DNA of 44,903 nt from Chromohalobacter sp. 296-RDG (lineage in GTDB: Bacteria; Pseudomonadota; Gammaproteobacteria; Pseudomonadales; Halomonadaceae): NCBI RefSeq assembly GCF_029889885.1, contig NZ_JARANY010000022.1, positions 1 to 44,903 of the forward strand, written 5' to 3'. A program made the position numbers and the translations under genes. The notes below the pieces were generated by a model. The model saw only the letters and a list, made by a program, of their open reading frames with translations, was not told where the DNA came from and searched no databases. Shown here piece after piece: positions 1 through 8,116 of this stretch; the stretch's first letter is position 1; each line of letters starts with the position of its first letter.

Positions 1-996
1 GCATAGCCCGGTGCCGGCGCCCACGTCACTGGCCAGCGAGGTGATGACGCCGGCGTTACGGGTGGCGAGGCGATCGAAAAGCCCGCTGCCCAGAAACAGG
101 TTGGACGTCGGTGAGAAGGCGATATTGGCACCGGCATCGGCAAGCCGCGTGTGCTCGTCCTCGGAGAGATGGATGCCGTGCGCGTAGGTGCTGCGCGGAC
201 CGACCAACCCGTAGCGTTCGTAGACGGCGAGATAGTCCCGACATTCGGGGAACAGCTCGGCGACCCAGGCGAGCTCGCCCCGATTTTCCGAGAGATGGCT
301 CTGTAGATACAGACTTGGGTCGTTGCGCAGTACGCCACCCACGGCATCGAGCTGTTCGCGACTCGATGTCGGTGCGAAACGCGGCGTCAGCGAATATGCC
401 AGACGATCCTTGCCGTGCCAGTCGGCGATGAGCCGTTCGCTATCGCGGATGCCGCCGGTCGCGGTGTCGGTGAGCGCCTCCGGGGCGTGACGATCCATCA
501 GCACCTTGCCCGCCAGCAGGCGCAGCCGCCGTTGCTGGGCGGCACTGAAGATGCTATCTACCGAGCCAGGGTGAGAGGTGCAGAAGACTTGGGCGGTGGT
601 GGTGCCGCCACGCAGCATCTCGTCGAGGAAGCGCTCGGCGACGTCTGCGGCATGGGCGCGTTCGGCGAAACGGCATTCGGCGGGGAAGGTGTAGTCGTTG
701 AGCCAGTCGAGCAATTCACGGCCGAACGAGGCGATGATATCGAGTTGCGAATAGTGCACGTGGCTGTCGATGAATCCCGGCATGATCAGCTTGCCGCGGT
801 AGTCGACGAACTCGATCTTTTCGGGCAGATGCGCGGCGAGGGCGGAAAAGTCGTCGACCGCGCGAATGCGGCCATCTTCTACCCACACGGCGCCGTCCTC
901 CCAATAGCGCAGGCTATCGGCTTGCGGGGTGGGCGCTTCGCCGGGATCGGCGTCGAAGGTCAGCACGGCGCCGCGTAGTAGTCGGGAGTGAGGCAT
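1..996 (-). CDS. guaD: Guanine deaminase, C-terminus cut by window edge
   Basis: Hydrolyses guanine to xanthine and ammonia in the cytoplasm, feeding the xanthine dehydrogenase encoded just upstream. My own reading of the minus strand gives 332 codons with no stop before base 1, so the last part of the protein lies outside the window. Family marks are the N-terminal metal site PGFIDSHVHYSQ (about residues 73-84), then SHLSEN, AHGIHLSED, SPTSNLFLGSGLF and SDVGAGTG, in the order seen in amidohydrolase-superfamily guanine deaminases. The ATG at 996 has no strong Shine-Dalgarno, but the preceding gene stops only about 50 bases upstream, so it is probably the last gene read in the xdhA-xdhB-xdhC-guaD operon. 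The metal-binding residues visible are intact. Confidence 0.93.
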   Translation of the reverse strand, partial: MPHSRLLRGAVLTFDADPGEAPTPQADSLRYWEDGAVWVEDGRIRAVDDFSALAAHLPEKIEFVDYRGKLIMPGFIDSHVHYSQLDIIASFGRELLDWLNDYTFPAECRFAERAHAADVAERFLDEMLRGGTTTAQVFCTSHPGSVDSIFSAAQQRRLRLLAGKVLMDRHAPEALTDTATGGIRDSERLIADWHGKDRLAYSLTPRFAPTSSREQLDAVGGVLRNDPSLYLQSHLSENRGELAWVAELFPECRDYLAVYERYGLVGPRSTYAHGIHLSEDEHTRLADAGANIAFSPTSNLFLGSGLFDRLATRNAGVITSLASDVGAGTGLC

Positions 997-1046
997 GGAA
1001 ACGCTCTTGTAAACAGGAAATGACGAAAACGGTTCTGCTGTCGACC

Positions 1047-1913
1047 TTAGAGGTGCACACCTTGGCCGGTCGTCTGGTGCCAGGTAGTGGGCGTTACTCC
1101 GTGTTGTGACGCGTGGGACTCGGCCGGAGCGAAGGTCAGTAATTCGGCGGCGATGGCCAACGCGATCTCGTAGGGGCGCTTGCCGCCCGCGCCGGGGATG
1201 CCGATCGGGCAGCGTACCCGCGCCAGCGCGGTCGTGTCGTGCCCGGCATCGCGCAGAAGATGCTGGAAACTCGCCCACTTGCTTTGCGAGCCGATCAAGC
1301 CGATGGAGGTCACGTCGGCATGACTGAGCAGGGCGTCGATGAGGCGGCGGTCCTGGGCGTGATCGTGGGTCATGACGAGCGCATGGACACCGTGCGGTAG
1401 GCTTTCCAGGGCCGTCTCGATGGCGTTCTCGTCGAGGCGATGGCAATCGACGCATGGCGAGGGCGAAAGTGCTGCGAAGGCGTCGGCACGACTGTCGAAC
1501 CAGTGTATTCGCCAGGCAAGCGGTGTCAGCAAGGGCACGAGCGCCTGGGCGACGTGGCCGGCACCGAATATGGCGATGTGCTGCTCGGCGCCCGCGAAAC
1601 ACTCGAACAGCAGGCTGACATGCCCACCGCAACATTGTCCGCTGCGGCCGCCCAGGGGGAAGGCTTCGAGACGTGGTGTGGTCGTCTGCTCGCCACGTTC
1701 GCTGGCGGCGAGCATGTCGCGCGCGCAGGCGATGGCCTGGTACTCGAAACGCCCGCCGCCAAGCGTGTCGTGGCTGGTCTCGGCAGTCACCACCATCTTG
1801 GCACCGGGCTCGCGCGGCGTGGAGCCTTCGGCGCCGACCACGCTGATCAACACATGGGGCGCGGCATCGGCCTGCAGGCGGTGCAGGGCGCTGTGCCAGT
1901 TCTCGGCGCTCAT
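1047..1913 (-). CDS. xdhC: Xanthine dehydrogenase accessory protein XdhC
   Basis: Molybdenum-cofactor chaperone of the XdhC/CoxI family. Known members bind the cofactor, promote its sulfuration and hand it to the XdhB subunit; they are not part of the final enzyme. The 288-residue protein has the N-terminal GSTPREPGAKM motif (about 30-40) and a C-terminal Rossmann-like half that starts with IFGAGHVAQAL, both typical. Its start overlaps the xdhB stop by four bases (ATGA at 1910-1913), and GGAG lies eight bases before the ATG. Tight coupling to xdhB fits its role in maturing that subunit. Length is normal for the family and nothing appears broken. Confidence 0.95.
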   Translation of the reverse strand: MSAENWHSALHRLQADAAPHVLISVVGAEGSTPREPGAKMVVTAETSHDTLGGGRFEYQAIACARDMLAASERGEQTTTPRLEAFPLGGRSGQCCGGHVSLLFECFAGAEQHIAIFGAGHVAQALVPLLTPLAWRIHWFDSRADAFAALSPSPCVDCHRLDENAIETALESLPHGVHALVMTHDHAQDRRLIDALLSHADVTSIGLIGSQSKWASFQHLLRDAGHDTTALARVRCPIGIPGAGGKRPYEIALAIAAELLTFAPAESHASQHGVTPTTWHQTTGQGVHL

Positions 1914-4333
1914 CGTGGCGTCTCCGCTGGTGTCTTCGTTTCAGGGGCCTGGCGCAGGGCCTGAGCCGCGAAGAGCACGCGCTCCGGCGTGGCCGGCGTA
2001 TCCAAAGCGGGGCTCACGCGATAATCGGCGAGGCTCGATAATGCGTCGCGTAGCGCCGACCATACCGAGATCGCCAGCATGAAGGGCGGCTCGCCCACCG
2101 CCTTGGATCGGTACAAACTGGCCTGTGAATTGGGGTGCCCCTCGAGCAGCGAGACGCGAAAGTCGGGCGGGGTATCGCCGATGGTGGGAATCTTGTAGGT
2201 CGCCGGCCCATCGCTCAGCAAGCGACCGGTGGCGTCCCACTTTAGCTCCTCGCTGGTTAGCCAGCCCATGCCTTGAATGAAACCGCCTTCGACCTGGCCC
2301 GTGTCGATCGCCGGATTCAGCGAGTCGCCGACGTCGTGCAGGATATCCACGCGGGTGACGCGATATTCGCCGCTCAGGGTATCGACGACGACCTCCGACA
2401 CCGCCGCGCCATGCGCGTAATAGTAGAAGGGGCGGCCTTGGCCGGTGGCGCGATCGTAATGAATCAACGGCGTGGCGTAGAACCCTGTCGCCGAGAGCGA
2501 CACGCGTCCCAGGTAAGCGGCCTGGATGAGTTCCCCCCAGGCGATGCGGCGCTCGTTCTCGCCGTGGCCGGCAACGAGCTCACCGTCTTCCAGACGCATG
2601 TTATCTCGGACGGAGGGCGGTTCTGGAAGCTGGTCTGTAAAGAAATGCTCGGCGGCGAAATCGAAAAGCCGTTCGCGCACCTGGATGGCCGCGTTGCGGG
2701 CCGCCATGCCGTTGAGATCGGCGCCGCTCGACGCCGCGGTCGGCGAGGTGTTGGGCACTTTGTCGGTGCGTGTAGCGGAAATACGTACGGTGCTGTTATC
2801 GAGTCCCAGCTCGCGGGCCACGACTTGGCCGACCTTGGTGTGCAATCCCTGTCCCATCTCGGTGCCGCCGTGATTGATCATCACGCTGCCATCGGTATAG
2901 ATGTGCAAAAGCGCGCCGGCCTGATTGAGGTGCTTGGCGGTGAACGAAATACCGAATTTCACCGGTGTCAGCGCCAACCCCTTCTTGAGGACTGAACTTT
3001 GGGCATTGTAGGCGCGGATGGCATCGCGACGTGCCCAGTAGTCGCTGTCGGTTTCGAGTCGTGAAACGATCTCGTGCAGCAGCGCAGTCTGCTCGACGTG
3101 TTGTCCGTAATGGGTGACGTCTCGGCCGGGGCGATAAAGGTTGCGCTTGCGGATCGTCAGCGGGTCTTCGCCCAGGTGTCGTGCGATATCGTCCATGGCG
3201 CGCTCGACGATCATCATGCCTTGGGGGCCGCCGAAGCCTCGAAAAGCGGTATTGGATGGATTGTGCGTCCGCGCGGGAATTCCGGTCACTCGGGCGTCAC
3301 CCAGGGAGTAGGCGTTGTCGGCATGGAACATGGCGCGGTCGACGATGGCTTCGGACAAGTCCGGCGAGTGGCCGCAATCGCCGATGGTCGTGATCTCGCC
3401 TCCCAGCAATATGCCCTGGGTGTCGACTCCCAACCGATAGCGGTTATGAAAGGGATGTCGCTTGCCGGTGGCGCGCATGTCGTCGCCACGCGGCAGGCGC
3501 AGGCGAATGGCGCGACCGGTGCGGCGGGCCAGCAGCGCGGCCAGGCACGCCCACGGCGCGGCCTGGGTTTCCTTGCCGCCGAAGCCGCCGCCCATGCGAC
3601 GCACTTCGACGGTCACGGCATGAAACGCTACACCCAGCACTTCGGCAATGAGTTTCTGCACTTCACTGGGATGCTGGCTGGAGGTATGCACAATGACGCC
3701 ATCGTCTTCGTTGGGCAGTGCCAGACAGGCTTGCCCCTCGAGGTAGAAATGCTCCTGCCCGCCGACGAACTGCTCGGCCTCGAGCACGTGAGCGGCATCG
3801 GAAAGTGCCTGTTGCCAGTCACCGCTTTGCTGGACATGCGGGGGGCGGACCCATTCCTCGGCCTCGGCGGCGGCAACGGCGTCGAGCTGCGCGGGCTGAG
3901 CATCGATCTCGATCTCGGCAAGTGCTACGGCGCGGCGGGCAGCCTTGAAATCGGTGGCGGCCACCGCAAACAGTGGCTGCCCGACATAGCGCACCTCGTC
4001 ATCGGCAAGTAGCGGGTCACCCGGAAACACGGGGCCGACATCGGTCTTTCTGGGGATATCGACGACGGTGATGATATCGATGACTCCGGGGGCACGGCGT
4101 ACCGCGTCGAGATCCAGCCGTGTAAGCCTGCCGCGTGCGGTTGGGCTCAGCCCCACCGCGACATGTAGCGCATTCGCCGGTGCGGCCTGATCGTCGAGAT
4201 ATCGCGCACGGCCGGTGACATGCAACGTGGCGCTGTCATGCGCGGGGGCATGGCGGGCGTCCGTCTGTGCTGCGGGACGACCGGGTGTTTCTGGTCCGGC
4301 CGGCGGGCGTGAGAGATCAGTGAGCGTACGCAT
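1910..4333 (-). CDS. xdhB: Xanthine dehydrogenase large (molybdopterin) subunit
   Basis: Catalytic subunit that oxidises hypoxanthine to xanthine and xanthine to urate at a molybdenum-cofactor site. The 807-residue protein has the normal length of bacterial XdhB. Visible marks are the cofactor-contact sequence MGGGFGGKE in the middle, AFRGFGGPQGM further on (it holds the substrate-contacting arginine), the TGQVEGGFIQGMG segment, and KAVGEPPFML near the end, whose glutamate is the catalytic base in this family. The start overlaps the end of xdhA by 17 bases, with AGGAGG nine bases upstream. Long plus-strand reading frames over this gene are shadows of its GC-rich codons. It works with XdhA as an (AB)2-type heteromer. 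Confidence 0.97.
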   Translation of the reverse strand: MRTLTDLSRPPAGPETPGRPAAQTDARHAPAHDSATLHVTGRARYLDDQAAPANALHVAVGLSPTARGRLTRLDLDAVRRAPGVIDIITVVDIPRKTDVGPVFPGDPLLADDEVRYVGQPLFAVAATDFKAARRAVALAEIEIDAQPAQLDAVAAAEAEEWVRPPHVQQSGDWQQALSDAAHVLEAEQFVGGQEHFYLEGQACLALPNEDDGVIVHTSSQHPSEVQKLIAEVLGVAFHAVTVEVRRMGGGFGGKETQAAPWACLAALLARRTGRAIRLRLPRGDDMRATGKRHPFHNRYRLGVDTQGILLGGEITTIGDCGHSPDLSEAIVDRAMFHADNAYSLGDARVTGIPARTHNPSNTAFRGFGGPQGMMIVERAMDDIARHLGEDPLTIRKRNLYRPGRDVTHYGQHVEQTALLHEIVSRLETDSDYWARRDAIRAYNAQSSVLKKGLALTPVKFGISFTAKHLNQAGALLHIYTDGSVMINHGGTEMGQGLHTKVGQVVARELGLDNSTVRISATRTDKVPNTSPTAASSGADLNGMAARNAAIQVRERLFDFAAEHFFTDQLPEPPSVRDNMRLEDGELVAGHGENERRIAWGELIQAAYLGRVSLSATGFYATPLIHYDRATGQGRPFYYYAHGAAVSEVVVDTLSGEYRVTRVDILHDVGDSLNPAIDTGQVEGGFIQGMGWLTSEELKWDATGRLLSDGPATYKIPTIGDTPPDFRVSLLEGHPNSQASLYRSKAVGEPPFMLAISVWSALRDALSSLADYRVSPALDTPATPERVLFAAQALRQAPETKTPAETPR

Positions 4334-5771
4334 CGAGGCAGACCTCCTGGTCGGCGTCGTGGTCGATCGTCAGGCGCAGGCGTTCGAGTAAATTGGCAGC
4401 CGCGAGTCGTCGGTAGGCGGCGGAACCACGCACGTCGTCGAGCGGATTGAAGTCGCGCGCGAGGGCTTGGCGAGCCGCATCGAATGTCGTCACTTCGGGA
4501 GGGTGTCCCTCCAGGGCGGCTTCGGTGGCGTGGGCGCGCCGTGGTGTGGCATCCATGCCACCGAAGGCCAGGTGAACATCGTGCAGACAGCCATTTTCCT
4601 GGCGCCAGGCAAAGGTGCCGAGCACTGCCGATATATCGTCCTCACGGCGCTTGGAGAGTTTCCAGACCTCGAGATGCTGGTCGCTTTCGGGGCGCGGCAG
4701 AAAGATGGCGCGGATGAATTCGCCGGGTGCGAGCGCGGTGCGCTTATAGTCGAGAAAGAAGGCTTCCAGAGGCATTTTGCGGGCGCCATCGGGACCTTCC
4801 AGGGCCAAGTGGGCATCGAGCGCGAGCAATACCGGTGGTGTATCGCCGATGGGTGAAGCATTGGCGATGTTGCCGCCCAGAGTGCCGCGATTGCGGATCT
4901 GCGCGGAGCCCAGGCGCCGTAAAAGCCGAGCGAACGCGGGGTAAACCTCGTCGAACAGCGGTTCGAGGCGCGCGTAGGTGACGCTGGCGCCGATCCACCA
5001 GCCGTCGGGCGTCTCGTCGATTGCTTGCAATTCGGCGACGCGGCTGACGTCGATCAGATTCTCGAAGGCTTCGAGCCGTTGCGTGGCCTCGAGCCACAGG
5101 TCGGTGGCCCCGGCGACCAGGCGCGCCTCCGGATATTGACGGCGTAGCGTGTGCAAGGTCTCCAATGTGTTCGGGATGGCATAGCCAGTGGCCTCGAGCG
5201 TGTTCTCCAAGGCCGTGACATCGTTGTCGAGCCTTGGGTCATCCGCCCAGGGCGGGCGTACATCGGGTTGATCGGCCATGTGGCGTGCGGCCTTCTGGAT
5301 GGGGCGGTAGCCCGTGCAACGGCATAGATTGCCGCCCAACGTTGCTTCGAGGCATGCATCGTCAAGCGCGACCGGCGCCTGGCGCTGGCGCTCGTGAAGC
5401 GTGAACAGCGACATGACGATGCCCGGGGTGCAGAAACCGCACTGGCTGGCATGGCAATCGACCATGGCTGCCTGGACGGGATGCAAGGCATCGCCGCGCG
5501 CGAGCCCTTCGACGGTGACGAGATGTCGGCCCTGCAGTTGGTGGGCCGGGGTGATGCAGGCATTGGTACTGTGATAGTGCAGGCGGCCGTCGCGGTCGGT
5601 GTCGCCGATGGCGACGGTGCAGGCGCCGCAGTCGCCCGAGGCGCAGCCTTCCTTGGTGCCGGTTCGCTGCAATTTGTTGCGCAAGAGCTCCAGAATGCTG
5701 GTTTCCGGCGCTAGCGATGCGCAGCGTTGCGCTTCGCCATTGAGATAAAACTCGATCATCGGAGTGTCCAT
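4317..5771 (-). CDS. xdhA: Xanthine dehydrogenase small (Fe-S/FAD) subunit
   Basis: Electron-transfer subunit of xanthine dehydrogenase: two [2Fe-2S] clusters and FAD carry electrons from the molybdenum site in XdhB to NAD. The N-terminal ferredoxin-like part has CASGDCGACTV, the second cluster domain has QCGFCTPGI and GGNLCRCTGYRPI, and the FAD domain follows with VAGATDLWLE and GGNIANASPIGD. I place the start at 5771 (484 residues); the ATG at 5759 (MIEFYLNG) is equally possible and aligns better with homologues that begin MIQFLLN. The more upstream ATG at 5822 is unlikely because it sits inside the operator at 5815-5830. No strong Shine-Dalgarno separates these choices. First gene of the operon. 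Confidence 0.94.
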   Translation of the reverse strand: MDTPMIEFYLNGEAQRCASLAPETSILELLRNKLQRTGTKEGCASGDCGACTVAIGDTDRDGRLHYHSTNACITPAHQLQGRHLVTVEGLARGDALHPVQAAMVDCHASQCGFCTPGIVMSLFTLHERQRQAPVALDDACLEATLGGNLCRCTGYRPIQKAARHMADQPDVRPPWADDPRLDNDVTALENTLEATGYAIPNTLETLHTLRRQYPEARLVAGATDLWLEATQRLEAFENLIDVSRVAELQAIDETPDGWWIGASVTYARLEPLFDEVYPAFARLLRRLGSAQIRNRGTLGGNIANASPIGDTPPVLLALDAHLALEGPDGARKMPLEAFFLDYKRTALAPGEFIRAIFLPRPESDQHLEVWKLSKRREDDISAVLGTFAWRQENGCLHDVHLAFGGMDATPRRAHATEAALEGHPPEVTTFDAARQALARDFNPLDDVRGSAAYRRLAAANLLERLRLTIDHDADQEVCLDAYAH

Positions 5772-5814
5772 CGGGTTGTCGTTGTGATCCGAGGTGCGCA
5801 CTGCACATGTCGAT

Positions 5815-5830
5815 ATGACCATTTGGTCAA
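5815..5830. promoter_or_regulatory. Candidate RutR-type operator
   Basis: The palindrome TGACCA-TT-TGGTCA spans 5816-5829. With flanking bases, ATGACCATTTGGTCAA matches the known E. coli RutR consensus TTGACCANNTGGTCAA at 13 of 14 specified positions. It lies between xdhA (leftward) and a RutR-like regulator gene (rightward), about 45 bases before the preferred xdhA start and 178 before the regulator start, so it could control both. Binding is inferred, not shown. Confidence 0.75.
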
Positions 5831-6007
5831 CTCTGCTAAGCCTTAATCAAAATGCCGCGTATGACAAGTCTCTTTTGCGTTTGTTTGTCGCGCGCCGAGG
5901 TGAGCCAGGTCGATCGCTGGACTGCGGCGCCATGGGACGTTGATGTGCGTTGCACTGGTGACGCTCGCTGGGGCAGACTTCCATACCGGCAGACGAAGAG
6001 AGCGGCC

Positions 6008-6694
6008 ATGACATCGATGAATTCGTCCGGGTTGGGAACGCGGGCGCGCAACGAAAGCATGATTCTCGAGGCGGCTGAACGCGTGTTCGCGTGCCATGGT
6101 TATCGAGGTGCGAGCGTGCAGGCCATCGCCGAAGCGGCTGGGCTGCCTAAATCCAACGTGCTGTATTATGTGGGCAGCAAGCGCAAACTGTACGTGGCGC
6201 TGCTCGAGCGTATGATGGCACGCTGGAACGCCATGCTCGACGATATCGGCGAGGACGATGATCCGGGCGAGGTGCTGGAAGGCTTCATCCGTAGCAAGAT
6301 GCGTCTGACGCGGCAGCATCCCCAAGGTTCTCGGTTGTTTGCTGCCGAGGTGCTTCAGGGTGCGCCTTTTCTGCAGGAATACTTACACGGCGAGCTACGC
6401 GAGTGGGTGCGCTCGCGGGCGCGCGTTTTCGAGCGCTGGGCGGAAAAGGGCCTGATGGATCCCGTCGATCCGGTGTGGCTTATCTTCTTGATCTGGTCGG
6501 CCACCCAACATTATGCGGATTTCGAGGCTCAGATACTGGGCATTACCGATCAAACGGCGCTTGGGGAAAGCGACTACCGTGCGATCACCGATTTTTTGTG
6601 CCACGTCATTCTCAAGGGATGTGGCGTTCGACCACCATCCGACGTTGACAGTGAACGTCACTATCAAGATATCCAGGGTGAGGAGACAACATGA
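6008..6694 (+). CDS. rutR: RutR-like TetR-family regulator
   Basis: DNA-binding repressor of the TetR family, closest by eye to RutR, the uracil/thymine-responsive regulator of pyrimidine and purine catabolism in E. coli. The 228-residue protein has the N-terminal helix-turn-helix (ILEAAERVFACHGYRG ... AIAEAAGLPKSNVLYYVGSK, about 18-58). Its ligand domain shares with RutR the stretch around QHPQGSRLFAAEVLQGAPFL and the segment LIFLIWSATQHYADFE. The ATG at 6008 was chosen because the helix-turn-helix follows it directly; the 52 codons upstream in frame have no family match. Only a weak GAGAG precedes it. It diverges from xdhA around a RutR box and overlaps the next gene by ATGA. The true ligand could be a purine or pyrimidine base. 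Confidence 0.85.
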   Translation: MTSMNSSGLGTRARNESMILEAAERVFACHGYRGASVQAIAEAAGLPKSNVLYYVGSKRKLYVALLERMMARWNAMLDDIGEDDDPGEVLEGFIRSKMRLTRQHPQGSRLFAAEVLQGAPFLQEYLHGELREWVRSRARVFERWAEKGLMDPVDPVWLIFLIWSATQHYADFEAQILGITDQTALGESDYRAITDFLCHVILKGCGVRPPSDVDSERHYQDIQGEETT

Positions 6695-7122
6695 AACTTT
6701 GGGGCATCTTGCTCCTGGTCAGCGGCGGCTTGCTCGATGATTCATCGTCGCTGCCAGCGCAGCCCCCCGATACGCCCAGGGCGATCACGGCGCAGATCGC
6801 ACGCGATCATCTGCAATGGACGTCGGCGACCGATGAGGAGATGTATCTGGCTCAGGCGAGCGTCAGGAAGCTCCTCAAGTATCCCGCTACCGCGGTTTTC
6901 CGCGATATCCACGCCGTCGGCCCTCGCGTTGGCGGGCCGTCGAATCGCGTGGTGTGCGGGCAGGTCAATGCACGTTGCGAACGTGGCGATTATCTAGGGT
7001 ATCGCTTGTTCGTGGCACGCCAAGGTGCGCAGGCCGCGATCATGTCGTCGAGTTTGCATCGCAGTGGATGGGACCCTAACGCCGTGGCGGCAGCCTTGAT
7101 CGAATGGCAGAAGATGGCATGA
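6691..7122 (+). CDS. Small exported protein of unknown function
   Basis: A 143-residue protein I cannot name. It begins with a short positive end and a hydrophobic run (MKLWGILLLVSGGLL), consistent with a signal peptide or N-terminal anchor. The rest is a compact domain whose core YPATAVFRDI ... RVVCGQVNARCERGDYLGYRLFV recalls small secreted domains of hypothetical proteins that carry a VCGxVNA motif; two cysteines (in VCGQ and ARCE) could form a disulfide. The ATG overlaps the regulator stop codon (ATGA, 6691-6694), and GAGG lies seven bases upstream, so it is almost certainly translated with the RutR-like gene. A role in purine or pyrimidine handling is only suggested by that coupling. Confidence 0.75.
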   Translation: MKLWGILLLVSGGLLDDSSSLPAQPPDTPRAITAQIARDHLQWTSATDEEMYLAQASVRKLLKYPATAVFRDIHAVGPRVGGPSNRVVCGQVNARCERGDYLGYRLFVARQGAQAAIMSSSLHRSGWDPNAVAAALIEWQKMA

Positions 7123-7216
7123 CCGGTACTGGGATGCATGGGGCTGTGTGCATGATGATGCGTTCAGCCCTATGTAACTCGGTTTCGTACAGGAATCTAA
7201 CGGTTTTGGAGATGCC

Positions 7217-7351
7217 ATGAAAGAACTACCCGGAGCACTGCTCGGCATCATGGTCGGGCTGGTTGCGTGGTTGGTGGTGGGCAATGTGCTGGCGGGCGTC
7301 ATTGCCGGTATCGCTGGCGGAATCGGGTGGGATCTATGGCGTCATCGGTAG
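7217..7351 (+). CDS. 44-residue membrane protein, too short for most gene callers
   Basis: ATG at 7217 with GGAG five bases upstream opens a 44-codon frame ending in TAG at 7349-7351. The product is nearly all hydrophobic and glycine-rich (LLGIMVGLVAWLVVGNVLAG followed by VIAGIAGGIG), with charge only at the ends (MKELPG and WRHR), as expected for a small inner-membrane protein with one or two spans. The glycine zipper spacing suggests self-association. No family is recognised. It stands alone between the exported-protein gene and a gene on the other strand. Confidence 0.55.
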   Translation: MKELPGALLGIMVGLVAWLVVGNVLAGVIAGIAGGIGWDLWRHR

Positions 7352-7440
7352 AGGCATCATGGATGACTGTTTGGCGCTGAAGCGTCATGCGTGTGTAGTC
7401 GAGACGGCTTGGCAGAAATGACCAAGCCGTTTAGGGATGA

Positions 7441-7644
7441 TCATTCCACGCTCGGGTCGTCGTCCGCGTCGCCTGCCTTGACCTCGTTGTCGGATGCTTT
7501 CATTCGCTGACGCTCGGCTTCGGCATGTTCCATGCTTTGGTAAAGTCCTAGGCTCACGCCCGTGTCGCTATCATAGACTTCATAGCGGACGTCGTTCTCG
7601 TCGGGGCCGGCGATTTTCCGTATCTCAATAGCGTCATGCAGCAT
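7441..7644 (-). CDS. Small acidic hypothetical protein
   Basis: A 67-residue soluble protein without a recognised family. I chose the ATG at 7644 because GAGGT lies seven bases before it; ATG 7692 and TTG 7713 in the same frame have poorer sites. The core IRKIAGPDENDVRYEVYDSD followed by GVSLGLYQSMEHAEAE looks like a small beta-alpha fold, and the C-terminus is an acidic tail (EVKAGDADDDPSVE), as is common in halophile proteins. It lies downstream of a tRNA gene and that gene's terminator, so it must have its own promoter. Confidence 0.55.
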   Translation of the reverse strand: MLHDAIEIRKIAGPDENDVRYEVYDSDTGVSLGLYQSMEHAEAERQRMKASDNEVKAGDADDDPSVE

Positions 7645-7739
7645 GTGTTGGACCTCGCTGGAATTGCAGTAACCGAACGTGGGACTCGTCATGCTGACGA
7701 GTGTTCCAGGCAAATCATCACCATGATGCTAACACAACG

Positions 7740-7779
7740 AAAAACCGCCGCTATGGTTGACCCATAAGCGGCGGTTTTT
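7740..7779 (-). terminator. Rho-independent terminator after tRNA-Pro
   Basis: A perfect 13-bp stem (AAAAACCGCCGCT at 7740-7752 against AGCGGCGGTTTTT at 7767-7779) with a 14-base loop. Because the arms end in A-runs and T-runs it would work on either strand; on the minus strand it directly follows the tRNA gene. Confidence 0.85.
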
Positions 7780-7790
7780 CTTCAATCTTT

Positions 7791-7867
7791 TGGTCGGAGC
7801 GACTGGATTCGAACCAGCGACCTCTGCAACCCCATTGCAGCGCGCTACCAAGCTGCGCCACGCTCCG
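7791..7867 (-). tRNA. tRNA-Pro (anticodon GGG)
   Basis: Read on the minus strand, 77 bases fold as a standard tRNA. The acceptor stem CGGAGCG pairs with CGCTCCG, the D arm contains AGCTTGGTAGCGC, the anticodon stem CTGCA/TGCAG carries loop ATGGGGT with anticodon GGG, and the T arm holds GGTTCGAATCC. The 3' CCA is encoded. It decodes CCC proline codons. Confidence 0.97.
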
Positions 7868-7920
7868 TTAACGTTCTGCCGGAAGGCTTTCAAGCCGATG
7901 CCGCCCGTGGAACGCTGCGT

Positions 7921-7949
7921 ATACTACCTCGGCTTCCGGGAAATGAAAA
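7921..7949 (-). promoter_or_regulatory. Possible promoter for tRNA-Pro
   Basis: On the minus strand TTTTCA (7949-7944) and TAGTAT (7926-7921) are 17 bases apart, each matching 4 of 6 sigma-70 consensus bases. They lie about 55 bases before the tRNA 5' end, leaving a plausible leader for RNase P. Weak evidence. Confidence 0.3.
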
Positions 7950-8116
7950 CCCTTGATAGCGCTTTTTTTTCAATTGCTTGCCAGTTCCCGGTAATAATGA
8001 ATGTCCGACGATGAAGGGGATAAGGCAGTGTGCTGACACGCCATCAACGGAGGTGTATGGAGGCATTGGTTAGACGAAAGATGTAGAATGTGGCCGTTTC
8101 ATGTGGAGATGTCGCG

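Noticed and set aside
3074-4012. 312-residue plus-strand open frame inside xdhB
   Set aside because: It is fully antisense to conserved xdhB sequence, has no recognisable domain, and GC-rich genes commonly give such shadow frames. Similar frames at 2273-2995 in xdhB, 14393-15262 in thrS, and 30948-31820 in the symporter gene were rejected for the same reason.
5852-6007. 52-codon N-terminal extension of the RutR-like regulator
   Set aside because: The segment has no TetR similarity and its start has no ribosome-binding site; the helix-turn-helix begins soon after the ATG at 6008.
7757-8014. Plus-strand frame of 85 residues containing GATGFEPATSATPLQRATKL
   Set aside because: This is the antisense translation of tRNA-Pro, a well-known false protein in databases.
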